A stretch of 64,000 nt of DNA from UBA5078 sp964538025. GTDB lineage: Bacteria > Pseudomonadota > Gammaproteobacteria > Pseudomonadales > Pseudohongiellaceae. Positions 52,360 through 59,691 of the stretch are shown here, piece after piece. The notes under the pieces were generated by a model. It saw only the letters and a list, made by a program, of their open reading frames with translations, did not search any database and had not been told where the DNA came from. Location: NCBI GenBank assembly GCA_964538025.1, contig CAZICZ010000006.1, positions 62,001-126,000 of the forward strand, in the 5' to 3' direction. The translations under genes and the position numbers were made by a program. Position 1 is the stretch's first letter. Each line of letters starts with the position of its first letter.

Positions 52360-53175
52360 ATGGAAAATCTCGACATGCAGCCCGACGTCCTCATTGGAGT
52401 TGTCTACCAGTACGGTCCCAAACTTGTCGCCGCGATTCTGACGCTGGTGATCGGATTGTGGTTGTCCAACCTGCTGGTCAGCATGATTCGCAAGATGCTG
52501 AACAAAAGCAAAGTCGATCCTTCCCTGCAGGGCTTTCTGACGAGCCTGTTTGCGATTCTCTTCAAGGTGATGGTGTATATCACGGCTCTGGGAGTTTTGG
52601 GAGTCGAGATGACCTCCTTCGTCGCCATCCTCGGCGCAGCAGGCTTGGCGGTTGGTCTGGCACTTTCCGGGACGCTGCAGAATTTCGCCGGCGGCGTGAT
52701 GATCCTGTTTTTCAAAACCTTCAAGGTGGGTGACTTCATCGAAGCCCAGGGGTATCTCGGCACCGTCAAGGAAATCCAGATTTTTGTCACGCTGCTGACC
52801 ACCGGGGATAACAAGACCGTGATCATTCCGAACGGGCCGCTGGCGACGGGAACGCTCGTCAATTATTCCGCGCAGCCGACGCGCCGGGTCGATTGGACCT
52901 TTGGCATTTCCTATGGTGACGATGTGGACAAGGCCTACGAAGTGCTTAAGCGTCTGGTGTCCGAAGATGCTCGTATTCTGAAGGATCCGGAACCCTTTTA
53001 TGCGGTCTCTGCACTGGCCGACAGCTCTGTCAACATCGTTATGCGCGTGTGGGTCAACGCCGCCGATTACTGGGGCGTTTTCTTCACCATGAATGAACAG
53101 GTGTACAAACAGTTCCCGGCGGCAGGTCTGAGTATTCCCTTTCCGCAGCGCGACGTGCATGTATATCAGAAGTAA
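52360..53175 (+). CDS. mscS: Small-conductance mechanosensitive channel
   Basis: Inner-membrane channel of 271 residues that opens under turgor stress and lets solutes out. Three hydrophobic helices are visible. The pore helix TM3 (GAAGLAVGLALSGTLQNFAG) shows the Gly-Ala packing typical of MscS, followed by the beta domain (GDFIEAQGYLGTVKEIQIF, IIPNGPL) and a C-terminal alpha/beta domain. Length equals E. coli MscS, so there are no extra domains. GGAG lies seven bases before the ATG. It stands alone in front of the PA2779-like gene. Confidence 0.95.
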   Translation: MENLDMQPDVLIGVVYQYGPKLVAAILTLVIGLWLSNLLVSMIRKMLNKSKVDPSLQGFLTSLFAILFKVMVYITALGVLGVEMTSFVAILGAAGLAVGLALSGTLQNFAGGVMILFFKTFKVGDFIEAQGYLGTVKEIQIFVTLLTTGDNKTVIIPNGPLATGTLVNYSAQPTRRVDWTFGISYGDDVDKAYEVLKRLVSEDARILKDPEPFYAVSALADSSVNIVMRVWVNAADYWGVFFTMNEQVYKQFPAAGLSIPFPQRDVHVYQK

Positions 53176-53251
53176 ATCACAGTCCTGGGCAGAGGAGCGT
53201 GTTACTGTTGACGCTCCTTCACACACGAGAGAATGGTCAAAGGAGAACACT

Positions 53252-53641
53252 ATGATGACGTTTCATTTGGCAGCACGAAAAGCCGTAGGCAGCGTTGTGA
53301 TCGCAAGCCTCACACTGATGAGCGTGCAGATGCCGGCATTTGCCGACATCGTCAGCACCGAGCAACTGGTGGCAGAACAGCGCATGGACTCGCAGCGTGA
53401 CGCCGTGCGCGGTTTCCTGTCCCGTGAAGATGTGTCGGCGCAGCTGATGGCGCGTGGCGTCAGTGCCGCGGATGCTCTGCAGCGCGTTGACAGCCTGACG
53501 CAGGAAGAGCTGACGCAATTGGCCGAACAAATCGACACGCTGCCCGCGGGCGAAGGAGCTATCGGGCTGGTCATCGGCCTGATCGTCATCTTTATGCTGC
53601 TGGATATCGCCGGCGTGACAGACGTATTCCCCGCGATCTGA
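53252..53641 (+). CDS. PA2779 family protein
   Basis: Exported 129-residue protein. Signal peptide ends MPAFADI. The core carries QRDAVRGFLSREDVSAQLMA, VSAADALQRVDSLTQEELTQ and QIDTLPAGEG. A C-terminal membrane helix (IGLVIGLIVIFMLLDIAGVT) ends in DVFPAI. These features match the PA2779 family of unknown function, normally paired with a PA2778-type peptidase as here. I chose ATG 53252, with AAAGGAG six bases upstream; the frame extending back into mscS is not translated. The neighbour lies 18 bases downstream. Confidence 0.85.
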   Translation: MMTFHLAARKAVGSVVIASLTLMSVQMPAFADIVSTEQLVAEQRMDSQRDAVRGFLSREDVSAQLMARGVSAADALQRVDSLTQEELTQLAEQIDTLPAGEGAIGLVIGLIVIFMLLDIAGVTDVFPAI

Positions 53642-53659
53642 TCGCAGCGAGGTCGCAGG

Positions 53660-54628
53660 ATGCCTTCGCGTTTTCTGCGTCTCTTCGGTAGCGCACTTGC
53701 GGTACTGTGGCTGAGCGGGTGCGTCGCCACTCCTCAGACGCAGGCCGTGCTGTCGAGATTCTCGACTCCTTCTGCGACCGCCCCGGTGCTGCCTCCTTCT
53801 CATCTGCTGGACGAAGTTCCCTTCTTTGCACAGGAACAATTTCAGTGCGGTCCCGCCGCGCTGGCGACCGTACTGCAAGCCAGCCTTGTAAATGTGACTC
53901 CGGAACCCTTGGTGGCAGAGGTGTATGTCCCCGAGCGTCAGGGCTCTTTGCAAATCGAAATGTTGGCGGCCGCGCGCCGCCATGGCCGGATTGCACATCT
54001 ATTGCCCGGTGAACTGGATTCCGTGCTGCATCAGGTGCACGCCGGCAAGCCGGTTCTGGTCATGCAGAATCTCGGCTTGAGCGTATTGCCGCAATGGCAT
54101 TATGCCGTCGTGGTGGGCTTTGATCTGGCGCGAAAGGAGATAGTGCTCAACTCAGGAATGACACGCCATTACCGCATGCCCTTGTCCGTGTTCGAGCGCA
54201 CCTGGCAGCGCGCGGGGCATTGGGCCGTGGTTGTGCTGGCTCCCGGAGAGTTGCCCGAAGATGAGCGAGAGCATGCCTACGTGGACTCGCTTGCGGCCTT
54301 CGCCATCGCGAGCGGGCCCGCCGCCATGGAGGCCAGCTATCGGGCCGGCCTCGACCGATGGCCCTCTTCTCGCTTGCTTGGCATGGGGCTGGCAAATCTT
54401 TTTTACACGCAAGGGAATTTTGCAGCGGCCTCAGCGGGCTATGAGGCAGTGTTGCGCACCTGGCCGCAGGAGGCAGCCGCGCACAATAATCTGGCGCAAG
54501 CGCTGTTTCACCTTGGCGAAACGGAGATGGCTCGCACGCATGCGGAGCTGGCTGTCAGTCTGGGGGGACGCTTTGCCGACACCTATCAGGCGACGCTCGA
54601 CACGATCAACGGGAAGGCCGCGCCTTAG
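53660..54628 (+). CDS. PA2778 family C39-like peptidase lipoprotein with TPR tail
   Basis: Lipoprotein of 322 residues (LSGC lipobox, Cys21). Residues 50-195 form a C39-type papain-fold domain: catalytic Cys63 in QFQCGPAALATVL, His147 in LPQWHYAVVVGFD, followed by a conserved Asn (Asn164). The C-terminal third has two or three tetratricopeptide-like repeats (LGMGLANLFYTQGNFAAASA, NNLAQALFHLGETEMARTHA). It is always found with a PA2779-type protein in this arrangement, suggesting that it processes or binds that partner or another exported peptide. C39 domains usually cleave after double-glycine leaders; no such leader is obvious in the partner. Confidence 0.85.
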   Translation: MPSRFLRLFGSALAVLWLSGCVATPQTQAVLSRFSTPSATAPVLPPSHLLDEVPFFAQEQFQCGPAALATVLQASLVNVTPEPLVAEVYVPERQGSLQIEMLAAARRHGRIAHLLPGELDSVLHQVHAGKPVLVMQNLGLSVLPQWHYAVVVGFDLARKEIVLNSGMTRHYRMPLSVFERTWQRAGHWAVVVLAPGELPEDEREHAYVDSLAAFAIASGPAAMEASYRAGLDRWPSSRLLGMGLANLFYTQGNFAAASAGYEAVLRTWPQEAAAHNNLAQALFHLGETEMARTHAELAVSLGGRFADTYQATLDTINGKAAP

Positions 54629-54671
54629 GTCGTGTATTTGATCTTCCGATAGATCTTTGCACACGCTGAAC

Positions 54672-54725
54672 CGTGCCACTGCCCGGCGTGTTAGCCCGGA
54701 GAGGGCGAAACCCGGGAGTGGCACG
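54672..54725. repeat. REP-like palindromic element between convergent genes
   Basis: CGTGCCACT (54672-54680) is inverted perfectly at 54717-54725 (AGTGGCACG). Inside, TTAGCCCGGA...AACCCGGG forms a second pairing. The TAGCCCGGA...CCGGG core resembles the intergenic REP-like palindromes of many gammaproteobacteria. It may also serve as a two-way terminator for the peptidase and phospholipase genes. Confidence 0.6.
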
Positions 54726-54728
54726 AAC

Positions 54729-55727
54729 TCAGAAACCCAAGGGGAAGTAGAACCCCGCCCGCAGACTGCTCGTTTTGAGGTTGTAACTCACCAGTGCCTC
54801 GCCGTAGCCATTGTGATAACTCACAAAAAATCGACTGTTTACCCAGCGTGACATGGGCAGCACCATGTCGAGCTGGTAACTCAGCTTGTCGGACTTGCGG
54901 CCCAGCCAGGTTTTCAGTGCAAAGCTCGCCCAGTTGTTGAGATCGAAATGGGTCGTGATTTCGGCATTGCCCAGATAGTCTTCGATATCCTTGTTGGTTT
55001 CCCCGAGATTCATTGCCTGCCAATATTTGAAGGTCCAGGACCAGGCCTCGCTCAGGCGCAGCAGACGTGTGGCATAGACCCGATCCCAACTGCGGGAGCG
55101 CAGGCCATCGAGGCCATTGGATTGGTGCTCAAAACCCACGACATCAAAAATATGCAGGCGAGGCTGAGTGCTCGGGCGGGCAAGGGATTCCCGGAAGTCC
55201 CAAAAAATTTCCGGATTGTAATTGTGCTCCTTGAACGGTGCTGAGGCCTCGGAAATATCCCACCAGGATTTTTGCGAGTAACCAAACTTCAGCGGCGCGA
55301 GTGCATTGAACTCCTCGTTCTGAGGAAACAGCCCGAATTTCATGCCCAATTCAAATTTGATATCCAGCGTTTTGCCACTGAAAGGTGCCCCACCGTCTTC
55401 ATTTTGCATGGAGCCGAAACTGATGTAATTGTTTTTGTAGGGTTGGAAGAACGTGTTATGTGGCTCTGCCGCAAACTGCAATTGCCGTTCGCCCAGCGGG
55501 GTGCTGACAGATTCGGTAATGGTCTTTGCCGGCGGCGTGTCGGACGCAGCCTCACATTGCTCTCGAAGTGATGCCACGGTGCGTTGCGCATTTTCCGGCA
55601 ACAGAACCTGGGTTTGCAGGCAATCGCTCAACGCATCGGCGTGCCCCTGTCGCGGCAGCATGATCACAGCGGTCAAGGCGAGAAGAAATCGGGAGTAGCG
55701 GGCAAACGACAGCAAATAGGGGCGCAT
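54729..55727 (-). CDS. pldA: Outer-membrane phospholipase A
   Basis: OMPLA-type phospholipase of 332 residues that removes acyl chains from mislocated phospholipids in the outer leaflet. Signal peptide ends GHADA. The active site is FEHQSNG (His201, Ser203) followed by LRSRSWDRVY, as in E. coli (HNSNG...SRSWNRLY). It ends in a barrel strand with terminal Phe (GFYFPLGF). The N-terminal ~100 residues before the barrel are longer than in E. coli. I chose ATG 55727 with GAGAG about eight bases upstream; GTG 55736 is an alternative. The products could feed the glycerophosphodiesterase at 21390. Confidence 0.93.
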   Translation of the reverse strand: MRPYLLSFARYSRFLLALTAVIMLPRQGHADALSDCLQTQVLLPENAQRTVASLREQCEAASDTPPAKTITESVSTPLGERQLQFAAEPHNTFFQPYKNNYISFGSMQNEDGGAPFSGKTLDIKFELGMKFGLFPQNEEFNALAPLKFGYSQKSWWDISEASAPFKEHNYNPEIFWDFRESLARPSTQPRLHIFDVVGFEHQSNGLDGLRSRSWDRVYATRLLRLSEAWSWTFKYWQAMNLGETNKDIEDYLGNAEITTHFDLNNWASFALKTWLGRKSDKLSYQLDMVLPMSRWVNSRFFVSYHNGYGEALVSYNLKTSSLRAGFYFPLGF

Positions 55728-55921
55728 GAAGGGCACTCTCGCAGGCAGAACTGGGGCGACAGGAGCTGATCCGGCATTCTAGCGGAGCAAGACCGATGAA
55801 GGAATTGCACGCCATTTTTCGACCCCGGCTTTTCCGCTGCGTCGGTTGAGGCGATGGGGCGAGTGTGCTTATATAGGGCGGCTCGAACGCAGGTTCGATA
55901 TGCTCAATCGAGGAGCTTCCC

Positions 55922-57025
55922 TTGCTGGTTTTTACCGCCCAAATCGTGGCAATCGTCTCTGTTGTCCTGCTGGCGTTCGGCTATCTCATGTCCGATGTCA
56001 AGGACCGGGGTGCCCGGCTTTTTTTCCTTCTCAGCGTTTGCATTGTCTGCTACCTCGTGCGCGGCATGTCCATGGGTTACATCGACCCGGCCTATCGGGT
56101 AAACCCCGGTGCCTGGGGTGTTCTGCTCAATCTGGGTGCCAACGCCATTCCTGGCCTGTTTATGCTGTATTGCTACGACGTGTTTCAGGATCACAAACGC
56201 ACTCCGCTGATCCTGGTCTCCCTGCTGCTCGTGGAATTGCTGCTCGATCATTTGAATTATCGTTCCTACCGTCCGTCCGCCTTTCTTGCCGTCGAGGCCA
56301 ACAGTTCCCTGTCGCAATTTCTGCTGGGGCCCGTGCCGGATTTCATGCAGCTGTTTTTTGCAGCCTGCGCAGTGTTCTGGACAGCAAGGGGGTGGAACAG
56401 TGATCTGGTGGAAACGCGTCGTCTACTGCGCTTTGTGATTGTGGGGGTGCAGGGCGTTCTGATTCTGGGCATCGTGTTTGTTGAAAACTACGTGCTGAGC
56501 AGTGCCTCTGCTCGCTATGCGGACATGCAGGCGCTGATCGTGTATGTCGTAGCGACGGCGCTGTTCATTATTTTGCTGGCCTTGCTGCGGATCGATTCGA
56601 TCACGGTGGGCAATGTGATGAGCAAGGTGGCCCCTTTCGCCGCTCCCGACCATGCCGATGATGTGCTGATGGCGGATGTAAAACGTTTTCGTCAGGTCTT
56701 TGAAGGCGAGCGTGTGTATCGGGAGCATGGACTGACCATCGCCAATCTTGCGGCAAAACTGGAGCTGCCGGAATATCGCCTGCGCGCCCTGATCAACAAG
56801 CATCTGGGCTACCGCAACTTCAATGCACTGTTGCATGAATACCGCATCCGGGATGCCAGCCAGATGCTTTCCGATGCCAGTCAGCGTCACCTGCCGGTGC
56901 TCACCATCGCCCTGACCGTGGGCTATCAGTCCATCACCCCCTTCAACAATGCGTTTAGGCAATCCAAGGGGCTGACCCCGACCGAATTCCGCAAGAAAGC
57001 CCTCCACGAAGCTCTCGCCCACTAG
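55922..57025 (+). CDS. Membrane-bound AraC family regulator
   Basis: Regulator of 367 residues. About seven N-terminal membrane helices (LVFTAQIVAIVSVVLLAFGY onward, to residue ~220) form a sensor unit. A cytoplasmic AraC DNA-binding domain follows, with two helix-turn-helix motifs (LTIANLAAKLELPEYRLRAL and LTIALTVGYQSITPFNNAFR, ending GLTPTEFRK). This membrane-anchored type senses signals at the envelope. The start is TTG at 55922, supported by GAGGAGC about five bases upstream. Its target is unknown; pldA is divergent from it across 194 bases and is a candidate. The stop overlaps the convergent LysR stop within a single CTAG. Confidence 0.9.
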   Translation: MLVFTAQIVAIVSVVLLAFGYLMSDVKDRGARLFFLLSVCIVCYLVRGMSMGYIDPAYRVNPGAWGVLLNLGANAIPGLFMLYCYDVFQDHKRTPLILVSLLLVELLLDHLNYRSYRPSAFLAVEANSSLSQFLLGPVPDFMQLFFAACAVFWTARGWNSDLVETRRLLRFVIVGVQGVLILGIVFVENYVLSSASARYADMQALIVYVVATALFIILLALLRIDSITVGNVMSKVAPFAAPDHADDVLMADVKRFRQVFEGERVYREHGLTIANLAAKLELPEYRLRALINKHLGYRNFNALLHEYRIRDASQMLSDASQRHLPVLTIALTVGYQSITPFNNAFRQSKGLTPTEFRKKALHEALAH

Positions 57026-57978
57026 AGCGGGGCGTGATGGGCCGCCGCATGGGAAAGGCATTCCCGCAATGTCGTTGCCAGCAGTGTCGCGGCCGGCCCA
57101 AGCGAGCCGGAGGCGGGGCGAATCAAGTAGAGCTGGATCAGACGCTCCGAGCTGTCGGCCAGTGGCAGGCGTTTAAGCTGCCCACTGCGCAGATCCGCCT
57201 CCACCCAGTCCTCCGGCAGGAAGGCAAAGGCCAGACCCGCCCGCAGCACCTTCAGCGAGCTGGAGAAATGGGTCATCGTCCAGCGCTGCTCGGAGCCCAA
57301 CCACCCGGAATCACGCGTGCGCCGTTGCCCGCTGTCTGCGAGCACGGCCTGACGGTGCGTGCGCAGCTCCCATTCGCGCACCCCCTCCGGGGGGAGATCT
57401 TCCTTCCGCGCGCTGCGGGGATCGGAGGGACGCTGTGGTGCAAAGAGCGGGTGTTGCGGGTGTGCCACGGGAATCATGCGAATTTGCCGAACCGGGATGC
57501 CGGTGAAGCCGACGGGAACAGTGGGTCCGACGGCGAGATCAGCCTTCTTCTCTAGCAGCGCTTCCTCGGTCCCCGACAGCGCTGTTTCCAGTACCCTGAT
57601 CCGGGTCAGGGGGTATTGCGCGGACATGCGCTCAAGGGAGGGAATGATCGTGCGAATGTCCATCAAGTTGTCCAGCGCGAGGGTGACCTCGCCCTCCAGG
57701 CCCTGCGCCAACTGCTGCGCAAGGTCTTCCGTTTCCTCTGCCTGTTGCAGCAAGCACACCGCGCGACGATAGAGGACCTTGCCCTCCTCCGTTATCACGG
57801 CCCTGCGCCCCTCAAGGGTAAGGACGGGACGCGGTAGCTGCTCATTCAGACGCGCGATGGCATAGCTGATACTGGACTGACTTTTATTGAGCGCCTCGGC
57901 GGCTAGCGCAAACGAGCCCTGGTCAACGACGGCCTTGAAGCAGGCCCATTGGTCCAGGCTGATTTTTGGAAGTGTCAT
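57022..57978 (-). CDS. LysR family transcriptional regulator
   Basis: Regulator of 318 residues. The N-terminal winged helix-turn-helix reads LDQWACFKAVVDQGSFALAA, EALNKSQSSISYAIARLNEQ. A periplasmic-binding-protein-like effector domain follows, from LEGEVTLALDNLMDI onward. It is divergent from the azoreductase-pirin pair across 142 bases, in which two palindromes fit LysR sites, so it very likely controls those genes and itself. The effector is unknown; by analogy with other LysR-azoreductase-pirin sets it may be a quinone or other electrophile. The two convergent stops share CTAG at 57022-57025. Confidence 0.93.
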   Translation of the reverse strand: MTLPKISLDQWACFKAVVDQGSFALAAEALNKSQSSISYAIARLNEQLPRPVLTLEGRRAVITEEGKVLYRRAVCLLQQAEETEDLAQQLAQGLEGEVTLALDNLMDIRTIIPSLERMSAQYPLTRIRVLETALSGTEEALLEKKADLAVGPTVPVGFTGIPVRQIRMIPVAHPQHPLFAPQRPSDPRSARKEDLPPEGVREWELRTHRQAVLADSGQRRTRDSGWLGSEQRWTMTHFSSSLKVLRAGLAFAFLPEDWVEADLRSGQLKRLPLADSSERLIQLYLIRPASGSLGPAATLLATTLRECLSHAAAHHAPL

Positions 57979-57991
57979 AGATGCCTCATAT

Positions 57992-58006
57992 ATCTAATAA
58001 TTAGAT
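57992..58006. promoter_or_regulatory. Perfect 15-base palindrome, probable LysR operator
   Basis: ATCTAA-TAA-TTAGAT is a perfect inverted repeat with T-N11-A geometry, 14 bases upstream of the LysR start codon. It would suit autoregulation and activation of the divergent genes. Confidence 0.65.
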
Positions 58007-58034
58007 CTATTATCCCCAAAAAATGCGCCAATAG

Positions 58035-58049
58035 AACAAATAATTGGTT
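58035..58049. promoter_or_regulatory. Second, imperfect LysR-type palindrome
   Basis: AACAAAT-A-ATTGGTT is an imperfect inverted repeat centred 43 bases from the first. Paired recognition and activation sites at about this distance are usual for LysR regulators. Weaker than the first site. Confidence 0.4.
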
Positions 58050-58120
58050 TTATTATGGCCTCCAACGTGTTTCAAACCCCCCCCTCGCGACGACGCCAGG
58101 GCTTACAGGAGTGCCTCGAT

Positions 58121-58762
58121 ATGACCCGTTTACTGCAAATCAAATCCAGTCTTTTTGATGATCCCACTCACCAGGGTGTTTCCAGCCAGCTCAGTGACGA
58201 ACTGGTCGCGGCCCTGCAGAAACAGGATGCCTCGCTCCAGCTGACCGTGCGGGATTTTTCCCGGCAGCCGGTGCCCTACCTCGACCACGACTGGTTGCTG
58301 GCGCTGAGTACCCCGGCCGCACAACGTTCACTGGAGCAGGCAGACAAGATTGCCTACTCGGATGCGGTGATTGCGCAGGTGCAGGCGGCCGATATTCTGG
58401 TGATCGGCGTGCCCATGTACAACTTCGCGGTCCCTGCAATGCTCAAATCCTGGACCGACCACCTTGCCCGCGCCGGCGTCACCTTCCGGTATACGGCAAC
58501 CGGGCCCCAGGGCCTGCTGGGCAACAAAAAGGTGATTCTGGTCATGAGCACCGGTGGCCAGCATGCGGAGGGCGTCACGGACTTCATGCGCCCCTATCTG
58601 CGCACCATCCTGGGATTCATGGGGCTGAACGACATCACGGAAGTGGTCGCCGAGGGGCTCAATATGGGGGATGCCCCGCGTGAAGATGGCTTGCGCAAGG
58701 CGCGTGCACAGATACAGAATCTCGTCGGTTCATTGGCAACACGCACAGGAGCAGCGGCATGA
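58121..58762 (+). CDS. azoR: FMN-dependent NADH:quinone/azo oxidoreductase
   Basis: Flavodoxin-fold reductase of 213 residues that transfers two electrons from NADH to quinones or azo compounds. Typical segments are TRLLQIKSSLFDDP (phosphate-binding loop), VIGVPMYNFAVPAMLKSWTD (MYNF flavin contact) and VMSTGGQH. I chose ATG 58121 with AGGAG nine bases upstream; the longer frame from 58055 runs through the likely operator. The stop overlaps the pirin start by 4 bases (ATGA). Confidence 0.93.
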   Translation: MTRLLQIKSSLFDDPTHQGVSSQLSDELVAALQKQDASLQLTVRDFSRQPVPYLDHDWLLALSTPAAQRSLEQADKIAYSDAVIAQVQAADILVIGVPMYNFAVPAMLKSWTDHLARAGVTFRYTATGPQGLLGNKKVILVMSTGGQHAEGVTDFMRPYLRTILGFMGLNDITEVVAEGLNMGDAPREDGLRKARAQIQNLVGSLATRTGAAA

Positions 58763-59592
58763 GCATGCGACAGGTGGAAGAAGTGATGGTGGCACAGGCC
58801 GCTTCCGATGGGGATGGTGTGCGCCTCAAACGGGTATTTGGTGGCACCAATCTCGCGCGTTTTGATCCTTTTCTAATGCTGGATGAGTTCGGCTCGGATC
58901 AGCCGCACGACTACGTCGGCGGGTTTCCGGCGCATCCGCACCGCGGGTTCGAGACCGTGACCTACATGCTGGATGGTCACATGCAACACCGCGACCACAT
59001 GGGCAATGTGGGGGAGCTGCGCAACGGCGATGTGCAATGGATGACCGCCGGTTCGGGCATCATTCATTCGGAAATGCCGCAGCAGAAAGAGGGCCGGATG
59101 CGCGGGTTTCAGCTGTGGCTGAACCTGGCAGCGAAAGACAAAATGCAGAAAGCTTCGTACAAGGACATTCCGGGCAGCGAGATACCGGAAGTGACGCGCG
59201 ATGGCGTGCGCCTCAAACTGATTGCGGGCGCCGTGGAGGAGTTGCGGGGCAAGGTGCAGCGTCCCGTCACCGAACCGATTCTTCTGGACCTGCGCGGCGA
59301 CACCGGGGGCTTCGACACACAGTTTGCGATACCGGAAGGGTATACCGTGTTGGTCTATGTGTACGAGGGTGAGGTCAGCGTCGGAGGCACCCGCGTGGAC
59401 AAGTCCCGTCTGGCGCGTCTGTCACGTGCGGGGCACCTGCACCTGAGTGCGCAGGGGCCAGCAAAAGCGCTGGTGATTGCCGGCAAGCCACTTGGCGAAC
59501 CGATCGTGCATTACGGTCCTTTTGTCATGAACACCCGCGAAGAAATTGAACAGGCGTTGCGGGACTATCGGGATGGTCGTTTGACTGCTTGA
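58759..59592 (+). CDS. Pirin family protein (quercetinase-like)
   Basis: Bicupin of 277 residues. Metal ligands are His59 and His61 in PAHPHRGFET, plus His103 and Glu105 in IIHSEMP, exactly as in human pirin and E. coli YhhW. The C-terminal cupin is less conserved and usually lacks metal. Some members are quercetin 2,3-dioxygenases and others are redox-sensing cofactors. Coupling with azoR under a LysR regulator suggests a role against quinones or flavonoids. Its ATG is inside the azoR stop (ATGA). Confidence 0.93.
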   Translation: MSMRQVEEVMVAQAASDGDGVRLKRVFGGTNLARFDPFLMLDEFGSDQPHDYVGGFPAHPHRGFETVTYMLDGHMQHRDHMGNVGELRNGDVQWMTAGSGIIHSEMPQQKEGRMRGFQLWLNLAAKDKMQKASYKDIPGSEIPEVTRDGVRLKLIAGAVEELRGKVQRPVTEPILLDLRGDTGGFDTQFAIPEGYTVLVYVYEGEVSVGGTRVDKSRLARLSRAGHLHLSAQGPAKALVIAGKPLGEPIVHYGPFVMNTREEIEQALRDYRDGRLTA

Positions 59593-59653
59593 TAATTCTA
59601 TAAAGAAATAAGCATATCGCTATATATTCTTTTTTAGAATATAAAAGCCTTTC

Positions 59654-59659
59654 TATAAT
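59654..59659 (+). promoter_or_regulatory. -10 box before the second SLC13-like permease
   Basis: A perfect TATAAT 32 bases before the ATG, inside a markedly A+T-rich stretch (59591-59660) that also contains the 7-bp hairpin ATATTCT-TTTTT-AGAATAT at 59625-59643. The -35 is poor. Confidence 0.45.
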
Positions 59660-59691
59660 GCCTGCCCGTTCACCCTATTGTGGCAGGCATC

